From the NCBI RefSeq assembly GCF_014224355.1, contig NZ_VNWP01000012.1:1-64000 (forward strand): a stretch of DNA of 64,000 nucleotides. Direction: 5' to 3'. The notes beneath the pieces are model-generated. The model was given only the letters and a program-made list of their open reading frames with translations. It did no database searches and was not told where the DNA came from. The position numbers and the translations under genes were made by a program. This DNA comes from Synechococcus sp. BSA11S. Lineage in GTDB: Bacteria; Cyanobacteriota; Cyanobacteriia; PCC-6307; Cyanobiaceae. Shown in pieces: positions 16,475 through 30,020 of the stretch; within the stretch, counting starts at the first letter, position 1, and each line of letters starts with the position of its first letter.

Positions 16475-16903
16475 ATGAGCGTTCGTCTTTACGTCGGTAA
16501 CCTGCCGCAGAGCTTCGATGACAAGGAGCTCACCGCCCTGTTCACCTCCGTGGGCGAAGGCGTGCGCTTCAAGACCGTTCAGGACCGGGAAACCGGCGCC
16601 TGCCGTGGCTTCGGCTTCGCCAACGTCGACGACGAGAAGCTCGCTGATCTGGTGATCGAGCAGCTCAACGGGCGTGATTTCGGAGGCAACAGCCTGCGCA
16701 TCGAGCGCTCCGAGCGTCGCGATTCCCGCGCCGGTGCCTCCACCGACCGCCGCCCCGGTGCCTCCACCGCCACCGTGTCCCGCAAGGCCGTCAACAAGGT
16801 GGTCCACAGCGACACCATCAGCGAAGGCGCTCCCGACCCCCGCTGGGCCGGCGAACTGGCCAAGCTCAAGTCTCTGCTGGCCAACCAGACGGCTGCTGTC
16901 TGA
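16475..16903 (+). CDS. RRM-type RNA-binding protein
   Basis: 142 residues: one RNA-recognition motif (3-80) with RNP2 LYVGNL and RNP1 CRGFGFANV, then a basic/Ser-Ala linker (ERRDSRAGASTDRRPG) and a short C-terminal segment PRWAGELAKLKSLLA. Cyanobacterial Rbp proteins are small single-RRM proteins that bind U-rich RNA and are often cold-induced; many end in a Gly-rich tail, which is replaced here by the linker and the conserved tail. The 172 bases before it hold no gene and probably include a leader. ATG 16475 fits the family start MSVRLYVGNL. Confidence 0.9.
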   Translation: MSVRLYVGNLPQSFDDKELTALFTSVGEGVRFKTVQDRETGACRGFGFANVDDEKLADLVIEQLNGRDFGGNSLRIERSERRDSRAGASTDRRPGASTATVSRKAVNKVVHSDTISEGAPDPRWAGELAKLKSLLANQTAAV

Positions 16904-17918
16904 TCGAACCTGCTGACCCGGATCTCACCGTCCGCTCCCCCACTGGTCTGGTGCGTGGCTGAATCCACCGGCATGGATCCCAGCGGCATCCAGCACTGGT
17001 GCTGGCAGGGTCGCTCGATCGGTTTCAGAGCCCAGGGCCCCGAACTGGGCGGCTCGAATTCAGGTTCAGTGGTGCTGCTGATCCATGGCTTCGGTGCCTC
17101 CAGCGCGCATTGGCGGCACAACCTGCCGGCCCTCGGGGAGCACTTCTCCACCTTCGCCATTGACCTGCTCGGTTTCGGCTGCAGCGACAAGCCCCGATCC
17201 CTGTTGAAGGGGGAAGCCGAATCCGGCGGGGCTGTCGGCTATGGCTTTGATCTCTGGGCGGAGCAGGTGGCCGACTTCGCGGCCTGGGTTCTGGCCAGTG
17301 CCAGCGCAGACCCGACGACCCCGGCCCCCAGCCTGCAGTTGGTGGGCAACTCGATCGGTGGTGTGGTGGCCCTGCGGGCCAGTGAATTGCTGTGTGCCCG
17401 CGGCCTGGCACCCCGCCAGGTGATCCTGATCGATTGCGCCCAGCGCACCCTCGACGAGAAACGGCTGGCGCTGCTGCCGTGGCCCCAGCGCGCCAGCCGT
17501 CCGCTGATCAAGCAGCTGGTGCGCCAGCGCTGGCTGATCGCCCCGTTGTTCCGCACCCTGGCCCGGCCCGGCTTCATCCGACGGGTGCTGGCCATGGCCT
17601 ACCCCAGTGGCGCCAACGTGGATGACGCCCTGGTTGAGCTGCTCTTCCGGCCCAGCACTGATCCCGGGGCCCCGGAGAGCTTCAGAGGGTTCGTCAACCT
17701 GTTCGACGATCACCTGGCACCGGACATCCTCCCCCGCCTTGGCAGCCTGCCGGTGCGCATGATCTGGGGCGAGCTGGACCCCTGGGAGAACCCTGCCGAA
17801 GCCCGGCAATGGTCCGACCGGTTCGCCTGCATCCGTGAGCTGCGGGTGCTGCCGGGGCTGGGGCATTGCCCCCACGACGAAGCCCCGGAGCTGGTGAATC
17901 CGATTCTGATCGACTGGC

Positions 17919-20728
<2,810 letters not shown>

Positions 20729-20732
<4 letters not shown>

Positions 20733-21466
20733 CCCGCTCCCGCTACGACCGTGGAGAGTCCCCGCGCGGCCGTGCGGGTTCGAGCGGCAATGGCCGTGGC
20801 GGCAACGGCCGTGGCATGCCTGCTCCTGAGGGCCGTGATCCCTACGAGAGCTACGAGCGATCCAGCCGGGGACGGAGAACGATGGATCGCGGTGGCCCCG
20901 ATCCCTACACCGCCGCCGGCAGGCCCAAGGGCGGCGCGAGCAGCCCTGGCGGCGGTTCTGGAGGCAGTCCGATTCAGCTGAATGTGGGCACGATCGCCGT
21001 GCTCGCCGGTGTGCTGGTCGTTGGCATCGGCATCGGCACGGCCCTCTCGACGAACACCCCAGGGGACCAGGGCAACATCGCCAGCAGCCAGCAGCTGGAT
21101 CTGGCGGTGCCCGATCCCGAGTTCTGCAAGCAATGGGGGGCCAGCGCCTTCGTGATGGACGTGGAGCTCTACACCACCATGAACCCCAGCAGCAGCTTCG
21201 TGACTCAGCCCACCCTGCAACCCGGCTGCGTGATCAGAAGGGAGAACTGGAGCGTGCTGCAGAAGGAGGGCGCGGTGACGTCCGAGCAGATGCGCCAATG
21301 CAAGCAGCGCATGAACACGTTCGCCTACATCGGCTCGATTCGCGACAAACCCATCGTCCGCTGCGTTTACCAGACCGACATCAGCGGCAACAAGTTCCAG
21401 ACCAGGGGCATCGCCGGTGCTGCCGACGACTCCGTGGGAATCACCCCCGAAGCCAACCAGTTCTGA
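20729..21466 (+). CDS. DUF3172 domain protein, single membrane span
   Basis: 245 residues from a TTG overlapping the ndhM stop. Residues 1-80 are disordered and rich in Arg, Gly and Ser ([19 protein letters not shown]). One membrane helix spans about 86-107 ([20 protein letters not shown]), followed by a soluble domain with [36 protein letters not shown] and [14 protein letters not shown] recognise it as the cyanobacterial DUF3172 family, function unknown. Coupling to ndhM suggests co-expression, not necessarily a shared function. Confidence 0.82.
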
Positions 21467-21479
21467 TCGGGTCTGGCCC

Positions 21480-22478
21480 TCAGGAGGCCGCCGCCTGGGC
21501 CACCACCTCCTGGGGAGGAACCGCAGGGCGAGCCAGGGGCTGGCGCAGCGGGCTGTCGGGGCTGGCGAACACCGGCAGGACCTCGCGCCGAAAGGCTTCG
21601 GAGGCCCGCGAGCAGTAGCGGGCTGGGTGGGTGATCAGCTTGAGCTGGCGGCGCACCAGCAGATCAGAGACCACCGGGCGGTGCAGGCTGCCGCTGGCCA
21701 GTTCGCGCTCGATCGAGACCACCGGCAGGAAGGCGGCCCCAAGCCCCGACTGCACAGCGTTCTTGATCGCCTCGAAGGAATTGAGCTCCATTTCGATCTT
21801 GAGACGCTGGACCTCGAGACCGGAGCGGGCCAGAAGCTGATCCACCATCTTGCGCGTGGTCGACTGGGCATCAAGGCAGACGAACCCCAGACGGTAGAGG
21901 TCGTCTTTGTGCAGCTCAGGCAGGCGCGCCAGCGGGTGTTTCACCGGCAGGACAAGCGCCAGTTCATCGTTGGCGTAGGGCACCACCTGGAGCAGATCGG
22001 CCAGCTCGCTGGGCAGCTCTCCGCCGATGATCGCCAGATCGATCTGACCGTTGGCCACACTCCAGCTGGTGCGGCGCGTGCTGTGCACCTGGAGCTGCAC
22101 CGAGACGTCGGGATACTTCTGGCGGAACAACCCGATCATCCGGGGCATCAGATAGGTGCCGGTGGTCTGGCTGGCCCCCACGATCAGGGAGCCGCCGCGC
22201 AGATTGTGGAGATCGTCGAGGGCACGGCAGGCCTCCTGACACTGGCTCAGGATCCGGTCGCAGTAGCTGAGCAGCAGGTGGCCGGCTTCGGTGAGCTGGG
22301 CCTTGCGCCCCCCCCGGTCGAACAGCGAGACATCCAGCTGCTTCTCCAGGTTCTGAATCTGCAGACTCACCGCTGGCTGGGTGACGTAGAGGCTGTCGGC
22401 AGCCTTCTTGAAGCTGCCCTCGCTGGCGATGGCGCGCAGGATGCGCAGCTGATCAAGGGTGAAGGGCAGGTCAGCCAT
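21480..22478 (-). CDS. rbcR: LysR-type regulator RbcR (Ycf30)
   Basis: 332 residues. N-terminal helix-turn-helix ([34 protein letters not shown]) and an effector domain with [34 protein letters not shown] and [16 protein letters not shown]. These are close to RbcR/Ycf30, the regulator of Rubisco and carbon-fixation genes in cyanobacteria and red-lineage plastids. NdhR/CcmR is a related alternative. The position next to NnrU and ndhF1 is one I associate with RbcR in marine Synechococcus/Prochlorococcus. ATG 22478 is chosen on the conserved N-terminus. Confidence 0.87.
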   Translation of the reverse strand: MADLPFTLDQLRILRAIASEGSFKKAADSLYVTQPAVSLQIQNLEKQLDVSLFDRGGRKAQLTEAGHLLLSYCDRILSQCQEACRALDDLHNLRGGSLIVGASQTTGTYLMPRMIGLFRQKYPDVSVQLQVHSTRRTSWSVANGQIDLAIIGGELPSELADLLQVVPYANDELALVLPVKHPLARLPELHKDDLYRLGFVCLDAQSTTRKMVDQLLARSGLEVQRLKIEMELNSFEAIKNAVQSGLGAAFLPVVSIERELASGSLHRPVVSDLLVRRQLKLITHPARYCSRASEAFRREVLPVFASPDSPLRQPLARPAVPPQEVVAQAAAS

Positions 22479-22611
22479 GGGATGGGCTCTGGGCCTGGCT
22501 CCGGCTGGAAGGTTGAACTCTAAAGGGGAAACCCTTGAACACCCGGGCCTGCGGTCCCGGGCCGGGATGGAATGACACCTCCGCCAGAATCGCCTCTTCC
22601 GCTGCGGCTTC

Positions 22612-23391
22612 TTGGCCCCATCACCGCCCTGCTTCGCCCTCCTCCCCGGCCTTGGCGCCTTCCCGCCGGAGCACCGCTCCAGCCTGGTGATGCTCGCCCT
22701 GCTGCTGGGGTTCGCGCTGCTGCACAGTGGAGGTGCGGCGCTGCGCGTCTCGGCTGAGCAGCGCGTCGGAGCCAGGGTGTGGCGGCTGCTGTTCGCCTCA
22801 GTGAGCATCCCGGCAGCCGTTGTGGTGGTGGGCTATTTCATCGCCCACCGCTACGAGGGGCTACGACTCTGGAACCTGCAGGGCACCCCCGGGCTGATTC
22901 CCCTCGTGTGGGTGGGCACAGCCATCAGCTTCTTCTTTCTGTACCCAGCCACCTACAACCTGCTGGAGATCCCGGCGCTGCTGAAACCCCAGGTGCGGCT
23001 TTACGCCACCGGCATCATCCGCATCAGCCGCCACCCACAGGCCGTGGGCCAGGTGCTGTGGTGCGCCACCCATCTGCTCTGGATCGGCAGCAGTTTCATG
23101 CTGGTCACCTGTGCGGGCCTGATCGGCCACCACCTGTTCGCGGTCTGGCATGGCGACCGGCGGCTACGGGCCCGCTTCGGGGAGGCGTTCGAGGACCTGC
23201 GCGCCAGCACGTCTGTGATCCCCTTCCGGGCGGTGCTTGATGGCCGCCAGCACCTGGTCTGGGGGGAATTCCTGCGGCCGGCCCAGCTGGGCATCGCCGT
23301 CGCCATCGGTCTGTTCTGGTGGAGCCATCGCTTCCTGGGGCTGGCGGCCCGCACGTTTCTGGCCGGCCCCCTCGGCCGGTGGCTGGGCTGA
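22612..23391 (+). CDS. NnrU family integral membrane protein
   Basis: 259 residues if started at TTG 22612; ATG 22690 is the alternative and would shorten it by 26 residues. About six membrane segments. Conserved NnrU features: [65 protein letters not shown] and [13 protein letters not shown]. Several histidines sit in helices, as expected for haem ligands in the family. Plant Z-ISO (15-cis-zeta-carotene isomerase) belongs to the same domain family, but whether this cyanobacterial member isomerises carotenoids is not established from sequence. It is divergent from rbcR and upstream of ndhF1. Confidence 0.82.
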   Translation: MAPSPPCFALLPGLGAFPPEHRSSLVMLALLLGFALLHSGGAALRVSAEQRVGARVWRLLFASVSIPAAVVVVGYFIAHRYEGLRLWNLQGTPGLIPLVWVGTAISFFFLYPATYNLLEIPALLKPQVRLYATGIIRISRHPQAVGQVLWCATHLLWIGSSFMLVTCAGLIGHHLFAVWHGDRRLRARFGEAFEDLRASTSVIPFRAVLDGRQHLVWGEFLRPAQLGIAVAIGLFWWSHRFLGLAARTFLAGPLGRWLG

Positions 23392-23466
23392 GCGTGCGCC
23401 ATTCGCTGGACCGGGGCAGCTGATCGCGGTCCAACACACAGCCCGAACCCGGCGGAGGAGGCTGCT

Positions 23467-23472
23467 TACACT
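23467..23472 (+). promoter_or_regulatory. Candidate -10 box before ndhF1
   Basis: TACACT lies 25 bp before the ndhF1 ATG, within TACACTCCG. The same 9-mer occurs 22 bp before the ndhD1 start. No clear -35 hexamer at 17 bp. Confidence 0.35.
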
Positions 23473-23496
23473 CCGTTGGCCCGCACCCCGAGCTGG

Positions 23497-25512
23497 ATGA
23501 CGTCGGCTGCCGAACTTGCCTGGTTGATCCCCGTCCTGCCCCTGGCGGGAGCGGCCATCACCGGTCTCGGCCTGATCAGTTTCAATCGAACCGTCAACCG
23601 GTTGCGAAAACCGGTGGCGATCCTGCTGCTCAGCTGCGTCGGAGCGGCCGCTGTGCTGAGTTTTGCCATCCTGGCGGAGCAGCTGGCGGGAGCTCCCACC
23701 ATCGAAGTGCTGTTCAACTGGGCCAGCGCCGGCACTTTCAACCTGCAGATGGGCTTCCGGGTGGATGCTCTCGGGGCTGTGATGCTCTCGCTGGTCACCA
23801 CCATCGCCCTGCTGGTGATGGTGTATTCCGATGGCTACATGGCCCATGACAAGGGCTACGTACGCTTTTTCACCTACCTGGCCCTGTTCAGCAGTTCGAT
23901 GCTGGGCCTGGTGATCAGCCCGAACCTGCTCGAGATCTACGTCTTCTGGGAGCTGGTGGGGATGTGCTCCTACCTGCTGGTCGGCTTCTGGTACGACCGA
24001 GACGGCGCCGCCAACGCGGCCCAGAAGGCTTTTGTGGTCAACCGGGTGGGCGATTTCGGCCTGCTGCTGGGCATTCTCGGCCTGTTCTGGGCCACCGGAA
24101 GTTTCGGTTTCGAGGAGATCGGCACCAGGCTCAGCGAGGCCGTGGCCGGCGGCAGCCTTTCCAATGCAGCAGCCGTGCTGCTCTGCCTGCTGGTCTTCAT
24201 GGGACCGATGGCCAAGTCAGCCCAGTTTCCGCTGCATGTGTGGCTGCCCGACGCCATGGAGGGCCCCACACCGATCTCCGCCCTGATTCATGCCGCGACG
24301 ATGGTGGCGGCCGGCGTTTTTCTGGTGGCCCGGCTGCAGCCGGTCTATGCCCCCTTCCCTCAGGTGCAGCTGGTGATCGCCGTCGTGGGCACGATCACCT
24401 GCTTCCTCGGGGCCTCGATCGCCCTCACCCAGATGGATCTCAAGAAGGGTCTGGCGTACAGCACCGTGAGCCAGCTGGGTTACATGATGCTGGCCATGGG
24501 CTGCGGCGCTCCGGTGGCCGGCATGTTCCACCTGGTCACCCACGCCTTCTTCAAGGCGATGCTCTTCCTGGGATCCGGCTCGGTGATCCACGCCATGGAG
24601 GACGTGGTGGGCCATGAGCCGGTGCTGGCCCAGGACATGCGCCTGATGGGCGGCCTTCGCCAATTCATGCCGGTCACGAGCAGCACCTTTCTGGTCGGTT
24701 GTGTGGCGATCAGCGGCATTCCCCCCCTTGCGGGCTTCTGGAGCAAGGACGAAATTCTCGGACAGGCCTTCAACACCTACCCGTTGCTCTGGGTGGTGGG
24801 CTTTCTAACCGCCGGCATGACCGCCTTCTACATGTTCCGGCTCTACTTCCTCACCTTCGAAGGCGACTTCCGGGGCAACGATGCCGCCCTCCAGGCCCAG
24901 CTGCTGCAGGAAGCGGGCAAGCCGGTTCAGGGGGCCGAAGGCCACGACGGCGGCCATGGCCACCACGCCGCCCACCCCCATGAATCCAGCTGGCAGATGG
25001 CCCTGCCCCTGGCCGTTCTGGCGGTGCCGTCGGCCTTGATCGGCCTGCTGGGCACCCCCTGGCACAGCCGTTTCGCCGGCCTGCTCGACCCCCGGGAAGC
25101 CGCCGTGATGGCGGAGCACTTCAGCTGGTCTGAATTCCTTCCGCTGGCCGGGGCCTCGGTGGCCGTCTCGATCACGGGGATCGCCATCGCAGGGCTGGCC
25201 TACGCGCTCCACAAACTGGATCTGGCCACCGCGGTGGCTGCGCGTTTCCCCAGCCTCAACGCCTTCCTGGCCAACAAGTGGTACCTCGACGACCTCAACG
25301 ACAGGATTTTCGTCAAAGGCAGCCGCAAGCTGGCCCGTCAGGTGCTTGAGGTGGACGCCAAGGTGGTGGACGGGGTGGTGAACCTCACCGGCCTCCTGAC
25401 CCTGGGCAGCGGAGAGGGCCTCAAGTATTTCGAAACCGGCCGGGCCCAGTTCTATGCCCTGATCGTGTTCGGCGGGGTGATCGCCCTGGTGGTGCTGTTC
25501 AGCAGCTTCTGA
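23497..25512 (+). CDS. ndhF: NAD(P)H-quinone oxidoreductase subunit F1 (chain 5)
   Basis: 671 residues of antiporter-like membrane protein with many helices. [67 protein letters not shown] and [22 protein letters not shown] are NdhF signatures. It is the distal proton-pumping subunit of the NDH-1L type complex (with NdhD1), serving respiration and cyclic electron flow in thylakoids. ATG 23497 is preferred over a TTG at 23476. A His-rich loop (six His in 13 residues) is encoded at 24943-24981. ndhD1 follows 100 bp downstream. Confidence 0.94.
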   Translation: MTSAAELAWLIPVLPLAGAAITGLGLISFNRTVNRLRKPVAILLLSCVGAAAVLSFAILAEQLAGAPTIEVLFNWASAGTFNLQMGFRVDALGAVMLSLVTTIALLVMVYSDGYMAHDKGYVRFFTYLALFSSSMLGLVISPNLLEIYVFWELVGMCSYLLVGFWYDRDGAANAAQKAFVVNRVGDFGLLLGILGLFWATGSFGFEEIGTRLSEAVAGGSLSNAAAVLLCLLVFMGPMAKSAQFPLHVWLPDAMEGPTPISALIHAATMVAAGVFLVARLQPVYAPFPQVQLVIAVVGTITCFLGASIALTQMDLKKGLAYSTVSQLGYMMLAMGCGAPVAGMFHLVTHAFFKAMLFLGSGSVIHAMEDVVGHEPVLAQDMRLMGGLRQFMPVTSSTFLVGCVAISGIPPLAGFWSKDEILGQAFNTYPLLWVVGFLTAGMTAFYMFRLYFLTFEGDFRGNDAALQAQLLQEAGKPVQGAEGHDGGHGHHAAHPHESSWQMALPLAVLAVPSALIGLLGTPWHSRFAGLLDPREAAVMAEHFSWSEFLPLAGASVAVSITGIAIAGLAYALHKLDLATAVAARFPSLNAFLANKWYLDDLNDRIFVKGSRKLARQVLEVDAKVVDGVVNLTGLLTLGSGEGLKYFETGRAQFYALIVFGGVIALVVLFSSF

Positions 25513-25582
25513 GCCAGGCTTCAGCCGGTGCCACTGTGTGTGTCATCCCTTATCTGGGAGCGGTTGGGGCGGCAGGTATTTC

Positions 25583-25588
25583 TACACT
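25583..25588 (+). promoter_or_regulatory. Candidate -10 box before ndhD1
   Basis: TACACT within TACACTCCG, 25 bp (measured to the first base of the start) before the ndhD1 GTG in the ndhF1-ndhD1 gap. It mirrors the element before ndhF1 and would allow separate ndhD1 transcription. Confidence 0.35.
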
Positions 25589-25612
25589 CCGCCCAGAACT
25601 GCTCCCTGCCCC

Positions 25613-27295
25613 GTGCCGCTCGACCCTGCTGTTGCCACGGGCGCCCTCGGTGCCGTGAGCATGGGATCCGCCACCGTGTTCCCCTGGCTGAGCGTTTCGA
25701 TCCTGCTGCCGATCGCCGCGGCTCTGCTGATTCCGTTCATCCCGGATCAGGGCGATGGCAAGACGATCCGCTGGTACGCCCTGGGAGTGGCCCTGATCAC
25801 CTTCCTGGTCACCGCCGGCGCCTACCTCAACGGCTACGACCCCTCAGTGGCCGGTCTGCAGTTGATCGAGCGGGTGGAGTGGGTGCCCGATCTGGGGCTG
25901 GCCTGGTCGGTGGGGGCCGATGGGCTCTCGATGCCTCTGATTCTGCTCACCAGCTTCATCACCGCCCTGGCGGTGCTCGCGGCCTGGCCGGTCACCTTCA
26001 AGCCGCGCCTGTTCTATTTCCTGATCCTGGCCATGGACGGTGGTCAGATCGCCGTCTTCGCAGTGCAGGACATGCTCCTGTTCTTCCTCTCCTGGGAGCT
26101 GGAGCTGCTGCCGGTGTATCTGTTGCTGGCGATCTGGGGGGCGAAAAAACGGCAGTACGCCGCCACCAAGTTCATCCTCTACACCGCGGGCGGCTCGGTG
26201 TTCATCCTGCTGGCTGCCCTGGCCATGGGGTTTCAAGGCGGGGGCACCCCCAGCTTTGAATACACCACCCTGGCGGCCAAGGAGTTCGGCACCCGCTTCC
26301 AGCTGCTGGCCTACGCCGGCCTGCTGATCGCCTTCGGCGTCAAGCTGCCGATCGTGCCGCTTCACACCTGGCTGCCCGACGCCCACGGCGAAGCCACGGC
26401 ACCGGTGCACATGCTGCTCGCCGGCATCCTGCTGAAGATGGGGGGGTACGCCCTGCTGCGCTTCAACGTGCAGCTGCTGCCCGATGCCCACGCCCAGTTC
26501 GCGCCGCTGCTGGTGGTGCTGGGGGTGGTGAACATCATCTACGCCGCGCTCACCTCCTTCGCCCAGCGCAACCTCAAGCGCAAGATCGCCTACAGCTCGA
26601 TCAGCCACATGGGCTTCGTGCTGATCGGCATCGGCAGCTTCAGCGCCCTGGGCACCAGCGGAGCCATGCTTCAGATGGTCAGCCATGGCCTGATCGGCGC
26701 CAGCCTCTTCTTCCTGGTCGGTGCCACCTACGACCGCACCCACACACTCCAGCTCGATGAAATGGGCGGTGTGGGCCAGAAGATGCGCAAGATGTTCGCC
26801 CTCTGGACCGTCTGCTCACTGGCCTCCCTCGCCCTGCCGGGCATGAGTGGCTTCGTGTCGGAGCTGATGGTGTTCGTGGGCTTCGTCACCAGCGAGGCCT
26901 ATTCACTCAGCTTCCGCATCGTGATGGCGGCCCTGGCGGCTGTGGGGGTGATCCTCACGCCGATCTATCTGCTGTCGATGCTGCGCGAGATCTTCTTCGG
27001 CAAGGAGAACACCGAGCTGGTCTCCCACACCAAGCTGGTGGATGCCGAGCCCCGGGAGATCTATGTGATCTCCTGCCTGCTGGTGCCGATCATCGGCATC
27101 GGCCTCTACCCCCGCCTGATGACCGACAGCTACCGGGCCTCGATCGAGGCCCTGGTGCAACGTGAGGAAGCCTCGATGGCCCGGATGATTCCAGCCGGGC
27201 GCCAGGGCCTGATTCGTCAGAACCCTCCCCTGGCCTGGATCAGCCCCGGACTGGAAGCACAGCGGCCCCTGCTGGTCGCCCCACTGTTGCCCTGA
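25613..27295 (+). CDS. ndhD: NAD(P)H-quinone oxidoreductase subunit D1 (chain 4)
   Basis: 560 residues with about 14 membrane helices. [68 protein letters not shown] and [17 protein letters not shown] are the proton-channel signatures of NdhD/NuoM. Pairing with ndhF1 indicates the NDH-1L isoform. The start is uncertain: GTG 25613 (reads [11 protein letters not shown]) is chosen. An in-frame TTG-type extension to 25538 includes non-conserved sequence, and an internal ATG lies near 25661. The C-terminal 60 residues (after [12 protein letters not shown]) are a soluble tail. Confidence 0.93.
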   Translation: MPLDPAVATGALGAVSMGSATVFPWLSVSILLPIAAALLIPFIPDQGDGKTIRWYALGVALITFLVTAGAYLNGYDPSVAGLQLIERVEWVPDLGLAWSVGADGLSMPLILLTSFITALAVLAAWPVTFKPRLFYFLILAMDGGQIAVFAVQDMLLFFLSWELELLPVYLLLAIWGAKKRQYAATKFILYTAGGSVFILLAALAMGFQGGGTPSFEYTTLAAKEFGTRFQLLAYAGLLIAFGVKLPIVPLHTWLPDAHGEATAPVHMLLAGILLKMGGYALLRFNVQLLPDAHAQFAPLLVVLGVVNIIYAALTSFAQRNLKRKIAYSSISHMGFVLIGIGSFSALGTSGAMLQMVSHGLIGASLFFLVGATYDRTHTLQLDEMGGVGQKMRKMFALWTVCSLASLALPGMSGFVSELMVFVGFVTSEAYSLSFRIVMAALAAVGVILTPIYLLSMLREIFFGKENTELVSHTKLVDAEPREIYVISCLLVPIIGIGLYPRLMTDSYRASIEALVQREEASMARMIPAGRQGLIRQNPPLAWISPGLEAQRPLLVAPLLP

Positions 27296-27457
27296 GCGAA
27301 GGGATTACGAAACCCTGCGGTTGCAGCAGTCACCCTCCCCCACCACAAGGGGATGCCTACGCTCCCAGCCAGTCGGGATTTGGAGGGGACTTCCCTCACG
27401 TCCAAGCGTTTCAAACAACCGCCTCTCCCACTCGCCTCGCCCCAAGCGCCCTCAACC

Positions 27458-27832
27458 ATGCGTCAGCTGAACTTCCTGCTGATCTTCAGCTTCGGCCTGG
27501 CCACCGTGATGTTCACCCTGGAGAACACCACGCCCACCACGGTGCGCTTCCTGCCAGGGGTGAGTGCCACCCTGCCCCTCGCCGCCATGATGCTGGTGGT
27601 TGGTGGCATCGGTGCCACCGCCGCCTGGGTGTTCGCCGTCTGGACCGGCGTCGTCAAGAAGGTGGAGCAGCTGCAGGAGCAGACCGAACTGGAGGCCCAG
27701 CAGGTGCGGATCCGCGAACTGGAGGAAGACGTTCAGCGGTACCGGGCCACCGTCGATGCCCAGCTGAGCCTGCTGCCCGCAGCAGGTGAGAGCTCAGCCC
27801 CCACCCCTGAGCCTCAGCCCGAGCAGGCCTGA
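27458..27832 (+). CDS. LapA/DUF1049 family small membrane protein
   Basis: 124 residues. Two membrane segments (residues about 4-22 and 42-65, separated by the ENTTPTTVRFLPGVSATLPL loop) and a cytosolic coiled-coil-prone tail (KKVEQLQEQTELEAQQVRIRELEEDVQRY), ending in a Pro/Glu-rich stretch. This is the LapA domain layout (DUF1049; E. coli LapA acts in lipopolysaccharide assembly control). Its cyanobacterial role is unknown. The 162 bp before it hold no gene. Confidence 0.75.
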   Translation: MRQLNFLLIFSFGLATVMFTLENTTPTTVRFLPGVSATLPLAAMMLVVGGIGATAAWVFAVWTGVVKKVEQLQEQTELEAQQVRIRELEEDVQRYRATVDAQLSLLPAAGESSAPTPEPQPEQA

Positions 27833-27901
27833 AGCTCAGTCCGGCTTTCGCTGGCCGTCGCCCGCCAGGCGGGGTACGTTTCCGGTAGTAGTGGAAGCAC
27901 C

Positions 27902-28780
27902 GTGGCTGAAGCAGGCGCCAGGCTGGCGATCCGCCTGCTGCAGGATGCCGCCGAGCGTGGCGAGATCGACCCCTGGGACGTCGATGTGATTGCCGTGGTC
28001 GATGGCTTCCTCGACCAGCTGCGCCAGCGGATCGGGGCCCCGCGCCTGGTGGGCAGGCCCGGCGACGGAGGCAGTTATGAGAGCGACCTGGCGGCCACCA
28101 GCGAGGCGTTCCTGGCCGCATCGGTGCTCGTGAGCCTCAAGGCGGAGATCCTCGAGCAGCAGACCCTGCCCCCCGAACCGGAGCTGGAACCGGATGGCTT
28201 CGCCGGCGACGATGACGCGGGGGAAGTCTTCGAGCTGCTCTCCTTTCAGCTGCCGCGCAGGCCCGAGCGGCATCTGCTGCGCCGGGCCGTGGCTCCACCT
28301 CCCCTGCAGCGTCCCGTCACCCTGGGCGAACTGATCCGCCAGCTGGAGGACATCGCCGAGCGGCTGGAGCAGGGTGAAGGCAGCGGGCGGGCGAAGTCCC
28401 GGGGACGTCGCTACAGCGAGCGGGCCGCCATCGAACAGGTGGCCGCCCTCGCCCACCGCGAGAAACTGCCGGAGACCACCGCGGCCCTCAGCCACTTCCT
28501 GCTGGAGTGGCAAGCCGCCAGCGACTGGGTGAACTTCGAGGTGCTGGTGGACGCCTGGGCCGAGGCCGCCCCACCGGATCTGGACCGGGATCGGGTGGGG
28601 GTGTTCTGGGCCCTGCTCTTCCTTTGCTCCCAGGGCAGGGTCGACCTGCAGCAGGACGGCGATCTGTTCGGGCCCCTGCACCTCAAAGGCTGCCAGGAGG
28701 GCGTGGGCACGCTGCCGTCAGCATTGCCTCACAGACTGGTGCCAGCTCCCTCTCCGGCTCGGGAAGTCCGGGCCGCCTGA
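27902..28780 (+). CDS. scpA: Segregation and condensation protein A
   Basis: 292 residues from GTG. N-terminal LAIRLLQDAAERGEIDPWDVDVIAVVDGFLDQL and EAFLAASVLVSLKAEIL are the ScpA kleisin block, and the C-terminal region (VGVFWALLFLCSQGRVDLQQDGDLFGPL) resembles the winged-helix end. With SMC and ScpB it compacts and segregates chromosomes. No scpB or smc lies nearby. A Pro/Glu-rich variable linker occupies about 88-125. Confidence 0.85.
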   Translation: MAEAGARLAIRLLQDAAERGEIDPWDVDVIAVVDGFLDQLRQRIGAPRLVGRPGDGGSYESDLAATSEAFLAASVLVSLKAEILEQQTLPPEPELEPDGFAGDDDAGEVFELLSFQLPRRPERHLLRRAVAPPPLQRPVTLGELIRQLEDIAERLEQGEGSGRAKSRGRRYSERAAIEQVAALAHREKLPETTAALSHFLLEWQAASDWVNFEVLVDAWAEAAPPDLDRDRVGVFWALLFLCSQGRVDLQQDGDLFGPLHLKGCQEGVGTLPSALPHRLVPAPSPAREVRAA

Positions 28781-28829
28781 GGGTCTTCATTAAGCTGCCC
28801 AGATTCAGATCAGAAGCGGACAGGTGCCC

Positions 28830-30014
28830 ATGAAGGCCATGATTCTCGCGGCCGGCAGGGGGACACGGGTGAGGCCAATCACCCACACGATCCCCAAGCC
28901 GATGATCCCGATCCTGCAGAAACCCGTCATGGAGTTTTTGCTTGAGCTGCTCCGTCAGCATGGGTTCACCGAGGTCATGGTGAATGTTTCACACCTGGCC
29001 GAAGAGATTGAGAACTACTTCAGAGACGGCCAGCGCTTCGGCGTGGAGATCGCCTACAGCTTCGAAGGACGCATCGAAGATGGTGAACTGATCGGCGCCG
29101 CCCTGGGTTCCGCCGGTGGCATCAAGAAGATTCAGACGTTTCAGCCGTTTTTTGACGACACCTTCGTGGTGCTTTGCGGCGACGCGCTGATCGATCTCGA
29201 TCTCACCGAGGCCGTCCGGCGCCACAAGGAGAAAAAGGCGATGGCCTCCCTGGTCACCAAGCGGGTGCCCAGGGACCAGGTGAGCAGCTACGGGGTGGTG
29301 GTCACCGATCAGGACAGCCGGGTGCTGAGCTTCCAGGAGAAGCCTTCCCTGGAAGAGGCCGCCAGCGACATGATCAACACCGGCATCTACATCTTCGAGC
29401 CGGAGGTTCTCGATCACGTCCCCGAGGGCATCCCCTTCGACATCGGCTCCGACCTCTTCCCGCGGCTTGTGGCTGCAGGAGCCCCCTTCTACGCCCTGCC
29501 GATGGACTTCGAATGGGTCGACATCGGCAAGGTGCCTGATTACTGGCAGGCGATCCGCAGCGTGCTGGAAGGCAACGTACGTCAGGTGCAGGTACCGGGC
29601 CGGGAAGTCCGGCCAGGGATCTTCACTGGCCTGAACGTCGCCGCCGACTGGGACAAGATCACCGTTAAGGGTCCCATCTACGTGGGAGGAATGACCCGCA
29701 TTGATCCGGGCGTGACCATCGTGGGCCCGGCCATGATCGGGCCGAGCTGCCACATCTGTGAAGGCGCCACGATCGACAACTCAATCATCTTCGAATACTC
29801 GCGCATCGGTGCGGGCGTGCGCCTGGTCGAGAAGCTGGTGTTCGGCCGCTACTGCGTCGATCGCAACGGTGATCACTTCGACCTGCAGGAAGCCTCTCTG
29901 GATTGGCTGATCACCGATGTGCGCCGCCAGGACGTGGCGCAGCCATCCCCCCAGCAGAAGGCCATGGCCGATCTCCTGGGAACGGATCTGGCCCTGAGCG
30001 GGGGCGACAGCTGA
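28830..30014 (+). CDS. NDP-sugar synthase (nucleotidyltransferase with left-handed beta-helix tail)
   Basis: 394 residues. N-terminal nucleotidyltransferase: MILAAGRGTRVRPIT, IPKPMIPILQKPVMEF, VVLCGDALIDLDL and DFEWVDIGKVPDYW. The C-terminal part (from about 265) has hexapeptide-like turns (IYVGGMTRIDPGVTIVGPAMIGPSCHI). It should activate a sugar phosphate with a nucleotide for polysaccharide or cell-wall synthesis. Mannose-1-phosphate guanylyltransferase and glucose-1-phosphate transferases share this layout, so the sugar is not decided. ATG 28830 is preferred over the GTG two codons upstream. Confidence 0.87.
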   Translation: MKAMILAAGRGTRVRPITHTIPKPMIPILQKPVMEFLLELLRQHGFTEVMVNVSHLAEEIENYFRDGQRFGVEIAYSFEGRIEDGELIGAALGSAGGIKKIQTFQPFFDDTFVVLCGDALIDLDLTEAVRRHKEKKAMASLVTKRVPRDQVSSYGVVVTDQDSRVLSFQEKPSLEEAASDMINTGIYIFEPEVLDHVPEGIPFDIGSDLFPRLVAAGAPFYALPMDFEWVDIGKVPDYWQAIRSVLEGNVRQVQVPGREVRPGIFTGLNVAADWDKITVKGPIYVGGMTRIDPGVTIVGPAMIGPSCHICEGATIDNSIIFEYSRIGAGVRLVEKLVFGRYCVDRNGDHFDLQEASLDWLITDVRRQDVAQPSPQQKAMADLLGTDLALSGGDS

Positions 30015-30020
30015 TCATCT

